From the NCBI GenBank assembly GCA_002692725.1, contig NZLU01000063.1, positions 62,001 through 126,000 on the forward strand: 64,000 bases of DNA, in the 5' to 3' direction. This DNA is from Ponticaulis sp. Lineage in GTDB: Bacteria; Pseudomonadota; Alphaproteobacteria; Caulobacterales; Hyphomonadaceae. The notes beneath the pieces are model-generated. The model was not told where the DNA came from, made no database searches, and saw only the letters and a list, made by a program, of their open reading frames with translations. Position 1 is the first letter of the stretch. The number at the start of each line of letters is the position of its first letter. This document shows, piece by piece, positions 1-9,186 of this stretch. A program made the position numbers and the translations under genes.

Positions 1-2412
1 TTCATTTGCCCGGTCACTCCCGGGGATCGGTTTTTCCATAATCACACCCGTCGGCAGACCAAGCGCTGCGAGCGCATCCCGACCTTCCGCACCATGTGAC
101 AATTCGATCTGAACGCCCTCGCCAGGTGTGATTTTGAGAGCCTGCCCGCCATCTTTGCGGCGAATATCAGCATTTCCGTCGAGCACCAGTGCCGCATTGA
201 TCTTGAACGTCAGAGACCGAAGATTGTCATCCTGTTCGATCGTAATTTTCTTGTCGCGACCACCATTCACAGAAATGAAGAAATGGTCGCCCGCCCGCAG
301 TGCCAATCGATCTGTCACCGATGCTGAATCGGACATAACCATGTCACCATCCGGCAGCCCAAAGACATCAAGCGTGTTTGAGAAGCTGTCGGAAATCATG
401 ATGTCAGACGCGCTGGCCACGCCTCCGCGCCCCGAAATGTTGTTCACCCAGCCTTCTGTTCCGTCTGTGATGTCCAGCGAAGCCAGATAGGCGGACTGAT
501 CCTTGTCCGATGAGCCACTGCCGAACACCGCTTCGCCCGTTCCAGCAACGATCACCTGACTGCCCGACAGCGTAATGCCCTCAACAGACTGATAACCTTC
601 TCCGCCGAGACGTGAGAGCCAGCTCATGGAGGGCGTGCCGCCGGACACGTCAAATTTTGCAACAAAGCCATCACGATGAGTTTGTTCGGTTCCGGTCAGA
701 CCATTGGCGTCCTGACCATCCATACGTGTTGCGCCACCAATATAGACCGAGCCGTCATCTCCAATTTCGAGCGCACCAATGCGGCCCGCGCCGAGGTCGC
801 CCAGAGAATGGGTCCAGTCGCCGACATCATCGACATCGCTGCTATAACGGCGCATGACGGCCTCACCATCCTCAAGACCCGCAACAATGACGGATCCATC
901 TGATGCGATTTTAATGCCCTGCACGCTGTCATCGCCGGTCGTACCGAATTGTCGAATCCAGACCTGATTTCCATCCGTGTCGATTTTCTCGATGAAGGCG
1001 TCTTTGCCGCCGACCAGTGAGTCATTGGTCATGCTGGCTGCTGTTGTACCGCCGACCACGATTGATCCGTCTGAAGCGAAAGCTATGGCATTGCCTTGAT
1101 CGTCAAAGGCCGAGCCGCGCTGGCGTGTCCATTGCTCGATACCGTCTTCGTCATAGAGCGTGACAAACGTATCAACACCGCCTCCAACAGCGGAGCTGGT
1201 CAGATCGTCACTGGTCTTGCCCGTGATGGCAATCTGCCCTGTGTCGGAAATCGCGAGCGCCAATCCTTCGGCTTCGCTGGCAGCCCCCAGAGAACGCGAC
1301 CAGACCATTTTGCCCTGACTGTCATAACGCGCCATGAAGGCATCGTTTTCGCCACGTGTCGCGCCATCACCGATTTGACCATTGGTCGTACCGACGATGA
1401 TATAGCCCCCTTCAGGGTGTTGCGCCGTTGCCGTGATCGTTGTGTCCTTGTCTTCCTCGCCAAGGCGCGTCGACATGCTGCGGGTCGGATCAGCCGAGCC
1501 AAGATCGCTCCAGACGCTTAGTTGGCCTCCGCTATCGCCGCTCGACCCGGACTGGCCAACCATGACGGCGGCGGGCTGTGCGTCAGCCGCACTGAACGAC
1601 AATTGTTCGGTTGAGGTGCCTTTGATTTTGTAGCCAAACTGCGTGCCCTCAATGATGCCATTCTCGTCTTCCTTCCCAATCTTCATACGCTCAAACCGCG
1701 TACGAAGCCCGGCTTCCTCGAGCTTCAGATTGATGAAGTCAGCAACATTGTCGAGATTGCGAACCGTCTCTCCTGTGGTCGCTTCCATTTCGGAGAGATC
1801 AATCGTGACGGTATCGGTGCTATTGGTACGTTTGGCCGTGACTGTGAAGACTTTGTCGCCGGTAAAGGCCGCAACTTCTGCATCAAACTCACCATCGTGC
1901 AGCACTTTGGTGTTGTATTCATAAGATGACCGCTGGATCGCAACTTCACTTTGCGCCGTCGACAGGCGCTCACCCGCGATCAGAATGGATTTCTCCATGT
2001 CGAAACTGCCAAGAAAGCTTTTCACTTCAGAGATGGCTGCCAGCATGCGCTTCTCAGCGCGCGATTCCTGGCCGGCCGGCAGCGTGCCATCCTTGGCGGC
2101 ATCAGCAATTGCTTTCGCCTGAGCCAGCGCTTCGTAGGCGGCGAAGATTTTCGGCACATCGCCGCGCTGCTTCAGCGCATCTTTGGCATCAGTGTCTGAC
2201 AGGAAGGATGCGGCGCCTAAAGCCTTGCGCAGAAGATCAGATGGCTCGATTTCCTGGCGCCATGGAAGATCACTTTGGGCAACGGCATCGCCAGACTGAG
2301 TCCCGGCGGTTGGAGACACAGGCGTATACCCCTGAGCTGAAGCCAGGCGATAATTAATCTTAGCGTTGTAATATCCCGACAGCGCCGAGAAATCAAAATT
2401 CACCGTTTCCAT
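1..2412 (-). CDS. Large SBBP beta-propeller / flagellar-type protein (partial)
   Basis: Open frame of 804 codons running off the left edge; the C-terminus is missing. The N-terminal part (about residues 1-300) is hydrophilic and helical, without a signal peptide. Roughly residues 330-645 hold five or six SBBP-type propeller repeats, each with a strand like GSIVVGGTT followed by DAFIEKIDTDGNQVW. Around residues 705-740 a segment (FFISVNGG...ITIEQDDNLRSLTFKIN) resembles the flagellin_IN motif of hook-associated proteins and flagellins, and is followed by an ALGL sequence also common there. This suggests an extracellular flagellum-associated protein. Caulobacter FlaEY-type proteins lie near flagellin-modification genes and are a possible relative, but I cannot confirm this. 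The start is the ATG at 2412; no strong ribosome-binding site is visible, so it is provisional. Confidence 0.75.
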   Translation of the reverse strand, partial: METVNFDFSALSGYYNAKINYRLASAQGYTPVSPTAGTQSGDAVAQSDLPWRQEIEPSDLLRKALGAASFLSDTDAKDALKQRGDVPKIFAAYEALAQAKAIADAAKDGTLPAGQESRAEKRMLAAISEVKSFLGSFDMEKSILIAGERLSTAQSEVAIQRSSYEYNTKVLHDGEFDAEVAAFTGDKVFTVTAKRTNSTDTVTIDLSEMEATTGETVRNLDNVADFINLKLEEAGLRTRFERMKIGKEDENGIIEGTQFGYKIKGTSTEQLSFSAADAQPAAVMVGQSGSSGDSGGQLSVWSDLGSADPTRSMSTRLGEEDKDTTITATAQHPEGGYIIVGTTNGQIGDGATRGENDAFMARYDSQGKMVWSRSLGAASEAEGLALAISDTGQIAITGKTSDDLTSSAVGGGVDTFVTLYDEDGIEQWTRQRGSAFDDQGNAIAFASDGSIVVGGTTAASMTNDSLVGGKDAFIEKIDTDGNQVWIRQFGTTGDDSVQGIKIASDGSVIVAGLEDGEAVMRRYSSDVDDVGDWTHSLGDLGAGRIGALEIGDDGSVYIGGATRMDGQDANGLTGTEQTHRDGFVAKFDVSGGTPSMSWLSRLGGEGYQSVEGITLSGSQVIVAGTGEAVFGSGSSDKDQSAYLASLDITDGTEGWVNNISGRGGVASASDIMISDSFSNTLDVFGLPDGDMVMSDSASVTDRLALRAGDHFFISVNGGRDKKITIEQDDNLRSLTFKINAALVLDGNADIRRKDGGQALKITPGEGVQIELSHGAEGRDALAALGLPTGVIMEKPIPGSDRANE

Positions 2413-2539
2413 GTTCTGTTCGCCAAAATGACGCTCAAATGCCCTGATAATGCATACGAGCCTTGATCATTATCTGTGACGGACCTAACGAAAGTACTAA
2501 AGGTAACGCGTAAATCTGTCCGTCCCGGAAACCATTTTC

Positions 2540-3850
2540 ATGCGACAACGTCGCCGAAATTCATCCCTCCCTTTTGGTTGGCTCGCATCTCTGTCCTTCC
2601 ATCTTTTGATGCTGGGATGCGCGGTTGTTCTGGGACTCCTGATTCTGGAAACGCGGCACGCTCTTGGCGAAGAGTTTGAGCCTACTGGCGAAGCTGTGAC
2701 CGCCACCAATCAGAATATTGGTAACATGTTCGCTGACATGGTTCCGAGCGATATGGACGCCCGTGAATTCTGGGCTGCCAAGGTTGACGAAGAAGTTCGC
2801 GCTGATGACCTCGTCAGCGCACGAGGCTTTCTTCTGGCAGCGCCTTATATGCTGGACAAGCGGGATGCCGCAGCCGTGACAGCGGCCGCAACGACCGAAA
2901 CCACTGGCAGGATGGATGAACGGCTTTTGGCGGCTGCAAAATTGTTTCTTCCCGACGATGTGCGCGCCCGGTATGAGCGCGCCGTTTCGCCTCCGAGCTT
3001 AACCAAAGCCTCCACGACGAGTGTCGAAGATCCGGAAGGCCTTAACGACGACCCCGCAACCGAGGACATCGCGCCAGACGTGGACGATCTGATAGAGACT
3101 GACGAAGACGCTATGTCAGACGACGATCTGGCAGGCGTCTCTCCACCGACCGCTCAGGCTGAGTCGCCTGATTTTTTCATTCTCGGTAATGCCAGAGACC
3201 TTTCCTATCAGAGTGCGGGCTGGATACGCGGCGATCGCACAGACGTGTTTACGTTGACAATTTCGGGGCTGGGGCTGATCGCACAGGACGGACTGATCGA
3301 AGATTTCGATCCGGACTGGCGGTTTTATCAGGGCGCGTCGCTGGTCAAATCAGCCATCCGAGCGCGGCGTCTCGATCCGGAATTCGAAGATCTGCTCCGC
3401 ACCCGATTGCAGCGCGCCATGCCAGAAGCGGTGCTACACGCCAATCTGAAAGCGGCGTTTTCACAGAACTCCAATCTGCTAATTCAGTCAGATGTCGTAT
3501 ATCAGGCCTTTGCCGAGTCGATCGAACGCGACCGGCTGACGCCCATCGTGACCGACCTGACCCGCATTGCTGAACTGGCCGATGAACGCTCTACTTTTGC
3601 GGCCCTCACCCTGCTTGAGACCGTCACCTCTTTACGTGATCTGAAACGAGCTGAACTGATTTCCCATGCCGGTGGGGATCGGGCGGTGACGCTGGCCAAA
3701 TACAATGGCTCTGAGGCGCTTGAGGCCGCGACCACGATCATGGACTGGACGATGCGGCTCATCGTTTTATCGACCTTGCTCGTCGCCATATGTTTGGTTA
3801 TGGGCTGGCTGTCTGTCGGAACGGTGCTCAGAAGCCTCAATCGCCACTGA
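2540..3850 (+). CDS. Unknown bitopic membrane protein
   Basis: 436-residue protein that I do not recognise. It has a basic N-terminus followed by a hydrophobic segment (about residues 14-37), a long hydrophilic domain with an acidic, low-complexity stretch (about residues 165-210), and a second hydrophobic segment near residues 400-430 just before the end. This suggests two membrane anchors around a large soluble loop, probably periplasmic. It is divergent from the beta-propeller gene, with 127 bp between the starts, and convergent with the nonulosonate operon. The flagellar neighbourhood hints at an envelope or motility role, but no catalytic motif is visible. Confidence 0.8.
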   Translation: MRQRRRNSSLPFGWLASLSFHLLMLGCAVVLGLLILETRHALGEEFEPTGEAVTATNQNIGNMFADMVPSDMDAREFWAAKVDEEVRADDLVSARGFLLAAPYMLDKRDAAAVTAAATTETTGRMDERLLAAAKLFLPDDVRARYERAVSPPSLTKASTTSVEDPEGLNDDPATEDIAPDVDDLIETDEDAMSDDDLAGVSPPTAQAESPDFFILGNARDLSYQSAGWIRGDRTDVFTLTISGLGLIAQDGLIEDFDPDWRFYQGASLVKSAIRARRLDPEFEDLLRTRLQRAMPEAVLHANLKAAFSQNSNLLIQSDVVYQAFAESIERDRLTPIVTDLTRIAELADERSTFAALTLLETVTSLRDLKRAELISHAGGDRAVTLAKYNGSEALEAATTIMDWTMRLIVLSTLLVAICLVMGWLSVGTVLRSLNRH

Positions 3851-3860
3851 CGAGAGCTGA

Positions 3861-4388
3861 TTACATAAAATCTTTGGCGAGCAGACCGTAGAACAGGCTA
3901 TCTACCCAACCGCCCTCGGTGAAATGGGTTTCGCGGTGGACGCCTTCGCGGGAAAAGCCAAGCTCATAAAACAAACGCTGTTTGGGCTCGTCGATCGAAT
4001 AGATCTCAGCCCAAACCTTGTGAAGGTTCAGCTCTTCAAAGCCATAACGAAGCAGTGTCTGCCCCGCATCCGGGGCATATTCTTCGTCGATATAAAGGTC
4101 ATCCGCGCCGAGATAGATGGAGAAATCCGCATTCCGGTTGACCCAGTCGATATAGCAAAGCCCCGCAGCACCCATGAGCTCGCCTGTTTCCAGCTCGACG
4201 ATGGAGAACATGCGAATGCTCGGATCATTATTCACCTTCGCATCGAACCAGCCTTTTTGCTGGGTCATATTCAGTTCGCGATATTCGCGGAAATAGCGGC
4301 GCAGACGCGGATCATTCCGCCATTCAAGCAATTGCGGCAGATCGCGCTCTTCAATGGCACGCAGGCCGGTGAGGTCACCTGTCAGCAT
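3861..4388 (-). CDS. GNAT acetyltransferase, probable nonulosonate-precursor N-acetyltransferase (PseH/FlmH-like)
   Basis: 175-residue GNAT-fold protein of the RimJ/RimL branch. The sequence begins with LTGLRAIEERDLPQLLEWRN, typical of that branch, and contains the acceptor and acetyl-CoA regions (ELMGAAGLCYIDW, the GADDLYIDEEYAPDAGQTLL helix, and LNLHKVWAEI). A longer reading from 4406 is possible. The ATG at 4388 overlaps the stop of the NeuB-like gene as TGATG, which indicates translational coupling. As last gene of the operon it plausibly acetylates the amino sugar intermediate before condensation with phosphoenolpyruvate, as PseH does in pseudaminic acid synthesis. The substrate is inferred from neighbours. 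Confidence 0.85.
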   Translation of the reverse strand: MLTGDLTGLRAIEERDLPQLLEWRNDPRLRRYFREYRELNMTQQKGWFDAKVNNDPSIRMFSIVELETGELMGAAGLCYIDWVNRNADFSIYLGADDLYIDEEYAPDAGQTLLRYGFEELNLHKVWAEIYSIDEPKQRLFYELGFSREGVHRETHFTEGGWVDSLFYGLLAKDFM

Positions 4389-5464
4389 CAGCCTACAGCC
4401 TCCCACATGAGCGCATCGCCCTTTTTGAGCGCCGTCTTTACTGGCTGACCCACGACCAGATCGACTTCAAACGGCTCCACCGACCCTTCAGGGCGCGGAC
4501 GCAGCGCTTCGAGATCCGACTCTGCTATGGTTTCGCCCTCGGCAATATCTCGCGTCAGCCGCATGCAGCGCCGCTGAACCACAGAGCTGTCAAATTCATT
4601 GGCTTCAATTCGTTTCACGCCATCTCCAAGCGCCAGTTCGAGTTCGCGCGTGCGATCTACCATATCCCGCCAAGAGACGGGATTCATCGAGAAGGGATGG
4701 TCTGGCCCGTCGCGTTTATTGTCATCGGTGAAATGCTTTTCGACCGCGCAGACACCCAGCGTGACAGCACCGAGTACAGCAGCATGGCCGGGTGTGTGAT
4801 CAGACAGGCCCAGCGGCATGCCGGGATATTTCAGCGCAAAACTACGCAACACATTCAGATTGACGTTCGCGAAATTCTCGAGGCTGCCGGTGTAATTCGT
4901 ATTGCACTGCATGAGGCAGAGCTCGCGGGTACGGTTGAGCGCCGCTGCAACCGCGCGTTCGACATCTTCCATGTCGGCAGCCCCGGTTGCGAGGAAGACC
5001 GGTTTTCCGCGCGAACAGATTTCTTCGATGAATTGCGTCCAGCCAATATCGCCCGAGCCGACCTTATACGCCTTCAAATGCTGGTCGACGAGTTCGATCG
5101 CCTCCATGTCATAGGGCGTGGTCATGAAGTCGATGTCGGCCTTTTTACATTCGGCCACGAGTTCAGACGTCCAGTCGCGCGGCGTCTGATACTTCTCGAA
5201 AATATCGTAGACGGAGTCTTTCCAATCGGCCTGGTGCGCCATCTGCCCCCCAAGCGCCTGAAAACCGGCATCCGAAACAATATCCTTGGCCAGAAAATGT
5301 TGAAACTTGGCGCAATCGGCGCCCGCTTCCTTGCAGAGCCAGATCAGCTCCTTCGCGCGGGACAGCTGGCCATCATGGGAAGATGCAATATCGGCGATGA
5401 AATAGGTTGGCTCGCCAAAGCCTATCCGGCGGCTGCCAAGTTCGAAGTCATGTGCGTAACGCAT
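4388..5464 (-). CDS. NeuB/PseI-like nonulosonic acid synthase
   Basis: 358 residues, the usual NeuB length. Enzymes of this family condense phosphoenolpyruvate with an N-acetylated amino sugar to give a nine-carbon sialic-acid-like sugar. Visible family motifs are the N-terminal barrel start IADIASSHDG, KFQHF, the core YKVGSGDIGW and LGLSDHTPGHAA. A C-terminal SAF (antifreeze-like) domain (about residues 300-358, DIAEGETIAESDLEALRP) ends the protein. The start overlaps the upstream reductase gene by about 43 bp, so the exact start is less certain than the gene. Whether the product is pseudaminic or legionaminic acid cannot be read from this sequence. Confidence 0.93.
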   Translation of the reverse strand: MRYAHDFELGSRRIGFGEPTYFIADIASSHDGQLSRAKELIWLCKEAGADCAKFQHFLAKDIVSDAGFQALGGQMAHQADWKDSVYDIFEKYQTPRDWTSELVAECKKADIDFMTTPYDMEAIELVDQHLKAYKVGSGDIGWTQFIEEICSRGKPVFLATGAADMEDVERAVAAALNRTRELCLMQCNTNYTGSLENFANVNLNVLRSFALKYPGMPLGLSDHTPGHAAVLGAVTLGVCAVEKHFTDDNKRDGPDHPFSMNPVSWRDMVDRTRELELALGDGVKRIEANEFDSSVVQRRCMRLTRDIAEGETIAESDLEALRPRPEGSVEPFEVDLVVGQPVKTALKKGDALMWEAVG

Positions 5465-6306
5465 CGTTCATCCTCTGAGACGAGTGAGCGGACAGTTTCT
5501 GAGAGGCCTGGCAGCTTTCGGCCAAGCCAACTCTCGGCTTTTGAGACATCCATGCCGCATGAGAGCGCGCGCGCCGGGCTCATGCCTCGGGCGGAGCGAT
5601 CCTCGATCCAGTCCGGATCAATCTGGAGTTCGTCGGCGACCGCGCGAACAAATTCAGCCTTGGACGACACTTCGGACGAACCGAGATGAACAAGACCGGT
5701 GTGTTTGGTCACGAGCAGATCCGCCAGCGCTTCGGCGCAGGCCCGGACATGCATGGTCGAAGTATAGTAATCTGTGAAGACGCCAATCGGCGCACGGTCG
5801 GTAAGGCTGTCGAGAACCCAGCGACCAAAGCCTTTCCGCGCGCCACAGATATTCGTGCGAACCACCAGACTGTTCGGAGCTTCCCGCGCCATGGTTTCGC
5901 CGGAAAATTTCGACGCGGCATAAGCATTTGCAAGGCCAATAATGGCCTGCTCGTCATGCTTGGTCTTTTCCGTTCCGGTGAAGTAATTGTCGGTCGACAC
6001 CTGAAGGAACCGGCCGTCGGTTTGCTGGCTCCAGGCCGACAGAACACCGGCCGGCGCACCATTCACGCGATATGCCATTTCCGGGTCGTCTTCGCATTGG
6101 GCCAGGTTTACATTCGCCGCGCAGTTGATGACGGTGTCTGCATCCACACGCACAAGCAATCGAAACAGGGCCAAGGGATCGGCTATGTTGACGGTAAGGT
6201 CTGCTCCCGACCGTGCAGCGCCAAGCGCGCGAATACCTCGCTCTTGCAAAACCTGCATGATTTCAGTGCCGAGAAGGCCGGTTGCACCGAGGACAAGCAC
6301 TTTCAT
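5422..6306 (-). CDS. RmlD-like NAD(P)-dependent sugar-nucleotide reductase/epimerase (extended SDR)
   Basis: 294 residues with an N-terminal Rossmann signature (VLVLGATGLLGTEIMQVL), the conserved INCAANVNLAQCEDDP region typical of RmlD-type proteins, and the catalytic YAASK (Y-x-x-x-K). RmlD family members reduce or epimerise nucleotide-activated 4-keto sugars. Here the gene sits between an SpsF-like cytidylyltransferase and NeuB, so it probably tailors the sugar being built or a related surface glycan. Its start ATG overlaps the stop of the upstream gene (TGATG), so it is translationally coupled. The exact substrate is unknown. Confidence 0.85.
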   Translation of the reverse strand: MKVLVLGATGLLGTEIMQVLQERGIRALGAARSGADLTVNIADPLALFRLLVRVDADTVINCAANVNLAQCEDDPEMAYRVNGAPAGVLSAWSQQTDGRFLQVSTDNYFTGTEKTKHDEQAIIGLANAYAASKFSGETMAREAPNSLVVRTNICGARKGFGRWVLDSLTDRAPIGVFTDYYTSTMHVRACAEALADLLVTKHTGLVHLGSSEVSSKAEFVRAVADELQIDPDWIEDRSARGMSPARALSCGMDVSKAESWLGRKLPGLSETVRSLVSEDERCVTHMTSNLAAAG

Positions 6307-7091
6307 CAGGCGGCTCGCTTCAGCATCATGCTGTCATTGCGCATATCAGCCACCTGATCTGCCTCGAGACGTTTCGGGTCGTGCCGGATGGCATTGATCG
6401 CCGGAATGTCCGGGCGACGCAGGCAGAGCGCGAGATAATCCGCTGCCGTCGCGAAAGGCGCGGCGTCTCCCATGGCCTCATAGATGGCACGGAACATTTC
6501 GACATCCTCGGGATGATCCAGCGTCCAGCGCAGAGTTTCGATACCGCCACCGGGCCCCTGAATGGAGGAGCGCTTCATCTTCGGATTGGTGCGGATCCAC
6601 GGCGTGACGTGTTCGCGTTCATACGGCTCGGTTGCGAGTTCATCGGCCGCAAACAAAGCATCTGCATCAAAGACTTCGCAGTCGAGACCATGCGGAAACC
6701 CAGGCGGCATGTTGTTGCAGCCATAGTCCGCGCCCGATTGCTGCCAGAAACGGATCGTTTCACCACAGATATCAGGATCAATCATTGGACAATCTGACGT
6801 TACGCGCATTACGGCATCAGCGTGAACTTCATGCGCGGCTTTGGCATAGCGCGAGAGGACATCGGTCTCTGATCCACGTACAACGGCATAGCCCCAACTC
6901 GACGCCGCTTTGGCGACCGGGTCGTCCTGCGGCAAATCGGGTACGGCAACCACAACGAGGTCTGTCCCCGGAATTCGGTCGCATCGATCAAGACAGCGCT
7001 TCAGAAAGGGCTCGCCGCCCAGATCCATCATCACTTTCCCCGGACAGCGGGAAGAACCCATACGGGCCTGCACGATTACGGCAAACGTCAT
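6306..7091 (-). CDS. SpsF-like cytidylyltransferase (CMP-sugar activation)
   Basis: 261 residues. The N-terminus VIVQARMGSSRCPGKVM is the hallmark nucleotide-binding loop of the SpsF/NeuA/KdsB cytidylyltransferase group, and VMRVTSDCPMIDPD is the metal/CTP-binding region. Such enzymes transfer CMP from CTP to an acidic sugar. Next to a NeuB-like synthase it most likely activates the nonulosonic acid for transfer to flagellin or a surface polymer. The start overlaps the stop of the glycosyltransferase gene by 4 bp. It is closer to SpsF of spore-coat polysaccharide loci than to classical PseF. Confidence 0.9.
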   Translation of the reverse strand: MTFAVIVQARMGSSRCPGKVMMDLGGEPFLKRCLDRCDRIPGTDLVVVAVPDLPQDDPVAKAASSWGYAVVRGSETDVLSRYAKAAHEVHADAVMRVTSDCPMIDPDICGETIRFWQQSGADYGCNNMPPGFPHGLDCEVFDADALFAADELATEPYEREHVTPWIRTNPKMKRSSIQGPGGGIETLRWTLDHPEDVEMFRAIYEAMGDAAPFATAADYLALCLRRPDIPAINAIRHDPKRLEADQVADMRNDSMMLKRAA

Positions 7092-7960
7092 GCGGCGTCT
7101 CCTGTTTTGGATGATTTACGGGAGGTACGCAGGAACAATGCGCTAAGTCGCCGGGAGAGAACCACGCCCAGCCGTGTGCCGCCGCACACCCAACAGTAAA
7201 TCGCGGCCCGCGGCTTGCCGGTGAAGATCGACTTCAGCGGCCGCCAGAGCGGATAACGAACAAAAAGATGAAACCACATGGAATGGGCGCGGTCCGGATG
7301 GGTGCGAATGAATTCAGCATCCCGACGTCCATACCATTTGAACTTGCCCATATAGTCGGAGAATTCCGGATGGTGATATTGCGGCACGATTGTCCGCCCG
7401 ACCCCGAAGGTAAACCGGCCTGTATCGACGATGCGCTTGAACAGATCCGCATCGTCTGACTGGTCCTTGTTGACCTCATCAAACCGAACCGCCTGCAACA
7501 CCTCTTTGCGGTAGAGCGTCGGCGCGACCCCGATCATCATGGTGCGCGGGCCAGGCTGATGCTGGAACACCGCCATGGCGTCGTGCTCGGCCCGGTTCCA
7601 GAAGCCATTGTCTTCAATGCCCACACCGGCCTGAACCACATCGAGACCAAACTCTTCCATATCGCGTTTCAGAGACCGAAGGGCATCCGGCGCCGGACGA
7701 TGATCGGCATCAATGAAAGCGATGAGATCGTGACTGGAATGGTCGGCACCGAGCTGACGGTCAGGTGCGAGGCCTTTGCCGCCCGAGCGGACCACCCGCG
7801 TACCGAGACGTTCGGCAATGGCCACAGTGTCATCAGTCGAGCCGCCATCAACAACAATCAATTCTGCCGGCGCACATGCCTGAATCGCCAGGATGGATTG
7901 CTCAATCCTGCTCGCCTCATTGCGCGCGCACAGCACGACAGAAATGGGTGTCGAAGTCAT
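7088..7960 (-). CDS. Family 2 glycosyltransferase
   Basis: 290 residues with the GT-A fold start ISVVLCARNEASRIEQSIL, the nucleotide-binding LIVVDGGSTDDTV and a DXD-type metal site in LIAFIDADHRP. No large membrane domain is present, although the C-terminal third is fairly hydrophobic and basic. It is the first gene of the five-gene minus-strand operon (7960 to 3861) in which every junction overlaps. It could transfer a sugar onto a lipid-linked or protein-linked acceptor made from the same pathway. The acceptor cannot be inferred from sequence. Confidence 0.88.
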   Translation of the reverse strand: MTSTPISVVLCARNEASRIEQSILAIQACAPAELIVVDGGSTDDTVAIAERLGTRVVRSGGKGLAPDRQLGADHSSHDLIAFIDADHRPAPDALRSLKRDMEEFGLDVVQAGVGIEDNGFWNRAEHDAMAVFQHQPGPRTMMIGVAPTLYRKEVLQAVRFDEVNKDQSDDADLFKRIVDTGRFTFGVGRTIVPQYHHPEFSDYMGKFKWYGRRDAEFIRTHPDRAHSMWFHLFVRYPLWRPLKSIFTGKPRAAIYCWVCGGTRLGVVLSRRLSALFLRTSRKSSKTGDAA

Positions 7961-8061
7961 GTCCGCGATTAAACCCGGCAGGCGCTAAGGATTGGTAAAG
8001 CAAACCCGCCATATATTTAACCCAGACGATAATTTTTGATCGAAATTGACGGGATTCTGAT

Positions 8062-9186
8062 ATGGCACTCTCGCAGAATACAGACTTCTCCCTGCCCGGC
8101 GGCATTACACGCGGGTTCGACACCCCCTTCCCGGATCTTAACGGCGCAAGCATTCTGATCACGGGCGGCACTGGCTCCTTTGGTAAACAGCTGGTCCGGA
8201 CCATCACGGAAAACTGGACGCCCCGGCGCCTTGTGATTTTCTCCCGCGACGAGCTCAAGCAATATGAGATGGCGCAGGAATTTCCGATGCAGCAACATCC
8301 GTTTCTGCGGTATTTCATCGGCGATGTGCGCGATCAGGCTCGCCTCGAAATGGCGATGCGCGACATTGATTATGTGATCCACGCTGCCGCGCTGAAACAC
8401 GTTCCCATTGCCGAATACAACCCGATGGAATGCGTCAAAACCAATATCATGGGCGCTGAAAACGTCGTGAATGCCTGCATCCGAACCGATGTGAAACGCG
8501 TGATTGCCCTGTCGACCGACAAAGCCGCCAGCCCGATCAATCTGTATGGCGCGACCAAGCTGGCGTCTGACAAAATCTTCTGCGCGGCAAATAATCTTTC
8601 AGGCCGGGATGGCTGTCGGTTCTCAGTGGTGCGCTACGGTAATGTGGTTGGCTCACGTGGCTCGGTCGTGCCCTTCTTCCGCAAACTTGTTGCGGAAGGC
8701 GCAGACTTCCTGCCCATCACAGACGAGCGCATGACGCGCTTCTGGATCACGCTCGAGCAAGGCGTGAATTTCGTCCTCTCCAGCATGGAATTGATGGAAG
8801 GCGGCGAGATTTTCGTTCCGAAAATTCCATCCACAACTGTTGTGGATCTTGCACGCTCAGTCGCGCCGGATCTGCCGCATAAAGTCATCGGCATTCGTCC
8901 GGGTGAAAAACTGCACGAGACCATGGTCGCCGAAGATGATGGCCGCTCGACAATTGAGATCCCTGATCGGTTCGCCATCCTGCCCGCCCTCGATGAAAAG
9001 CTGATGACGGCCTGGATGGATCGCGGTGCAAACACGGTGGAAGAAGGCTTCTATTACGCTTCCAACCGCAATCCGGAACGCCTCGACGCTCGCGGCCTGC
9101 ATAGCATGCTCGTCGCGGCCTTCCCCGGCATCGCTCAAGGTGAACTGCCGGAGGTTCCGAAGTCTGACGTCAGCAAAGTTAGCTAG
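8062..9186 (+). CDS. flmA: UDP-GlcNAc 4,6-dehydratase, FlmA/PseB type
   Basis: 374 residues. Rossmann motif ILITGGTGSFGKQL, DXXR-type segment FIGDVRDQARL, HAAALKHVP, and the catalytic pair in STDKAASPINLYGATK (S/T-D-K and Y-x-x-x-K) are those of inverting UDP-N-acetylglucosamine 4,6-dehydratases, the first step of pseudaminic-acid synthesis and the role of FlmA in Caulobacter flagellin modification. About 40 residues longer than compact PseB proteins because of N-terminal and C-terminal extensions. Divergent from the NeuB operon (101 bp between starts), so one intergenic region may control both. Its stop overlaps the convergent barrel gene by 4 bp (CTAG). Confidence 0.9.
   Translation: MALSQNTDFSLPGGITRGFDTPFPDLNGASILITGGTGSFGKQLVRTITENWTPRRLVIFSRDELKQYEMAQEFPMQQHPFLRYFIGDVRDQARLEMAMRDIDYVIHAAALKHVPIAEYNPMECVKTNIMGAENVVNACIRTDVKRVIALSTDKAASPINLYGATKLASDKIFCAANNLSGRDGCRFSVVRYGNVVGSRGSVVPFFRKLVAEGADFLPITDERMTRFWITLEQGVNFVLSSMELMEGGEIFVPKIPSTTVVDLARSVAPDLPHKVIGIRPGEKLHETMVAEDDGRSTIEIPDRFAILPALDEKLMTAWMDRGANTVEEGFYYASNRNPERLDARGLHSMLVAAFPGIAQGELPEVPKSDVSKVS

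Noticed and set aside
4697..5689. 330-residue plus-strand frame opposite neuB
   Set aside because: Antisense to a gene with clear NeuB and SAF motifs; no domain is visible in the frame itself.
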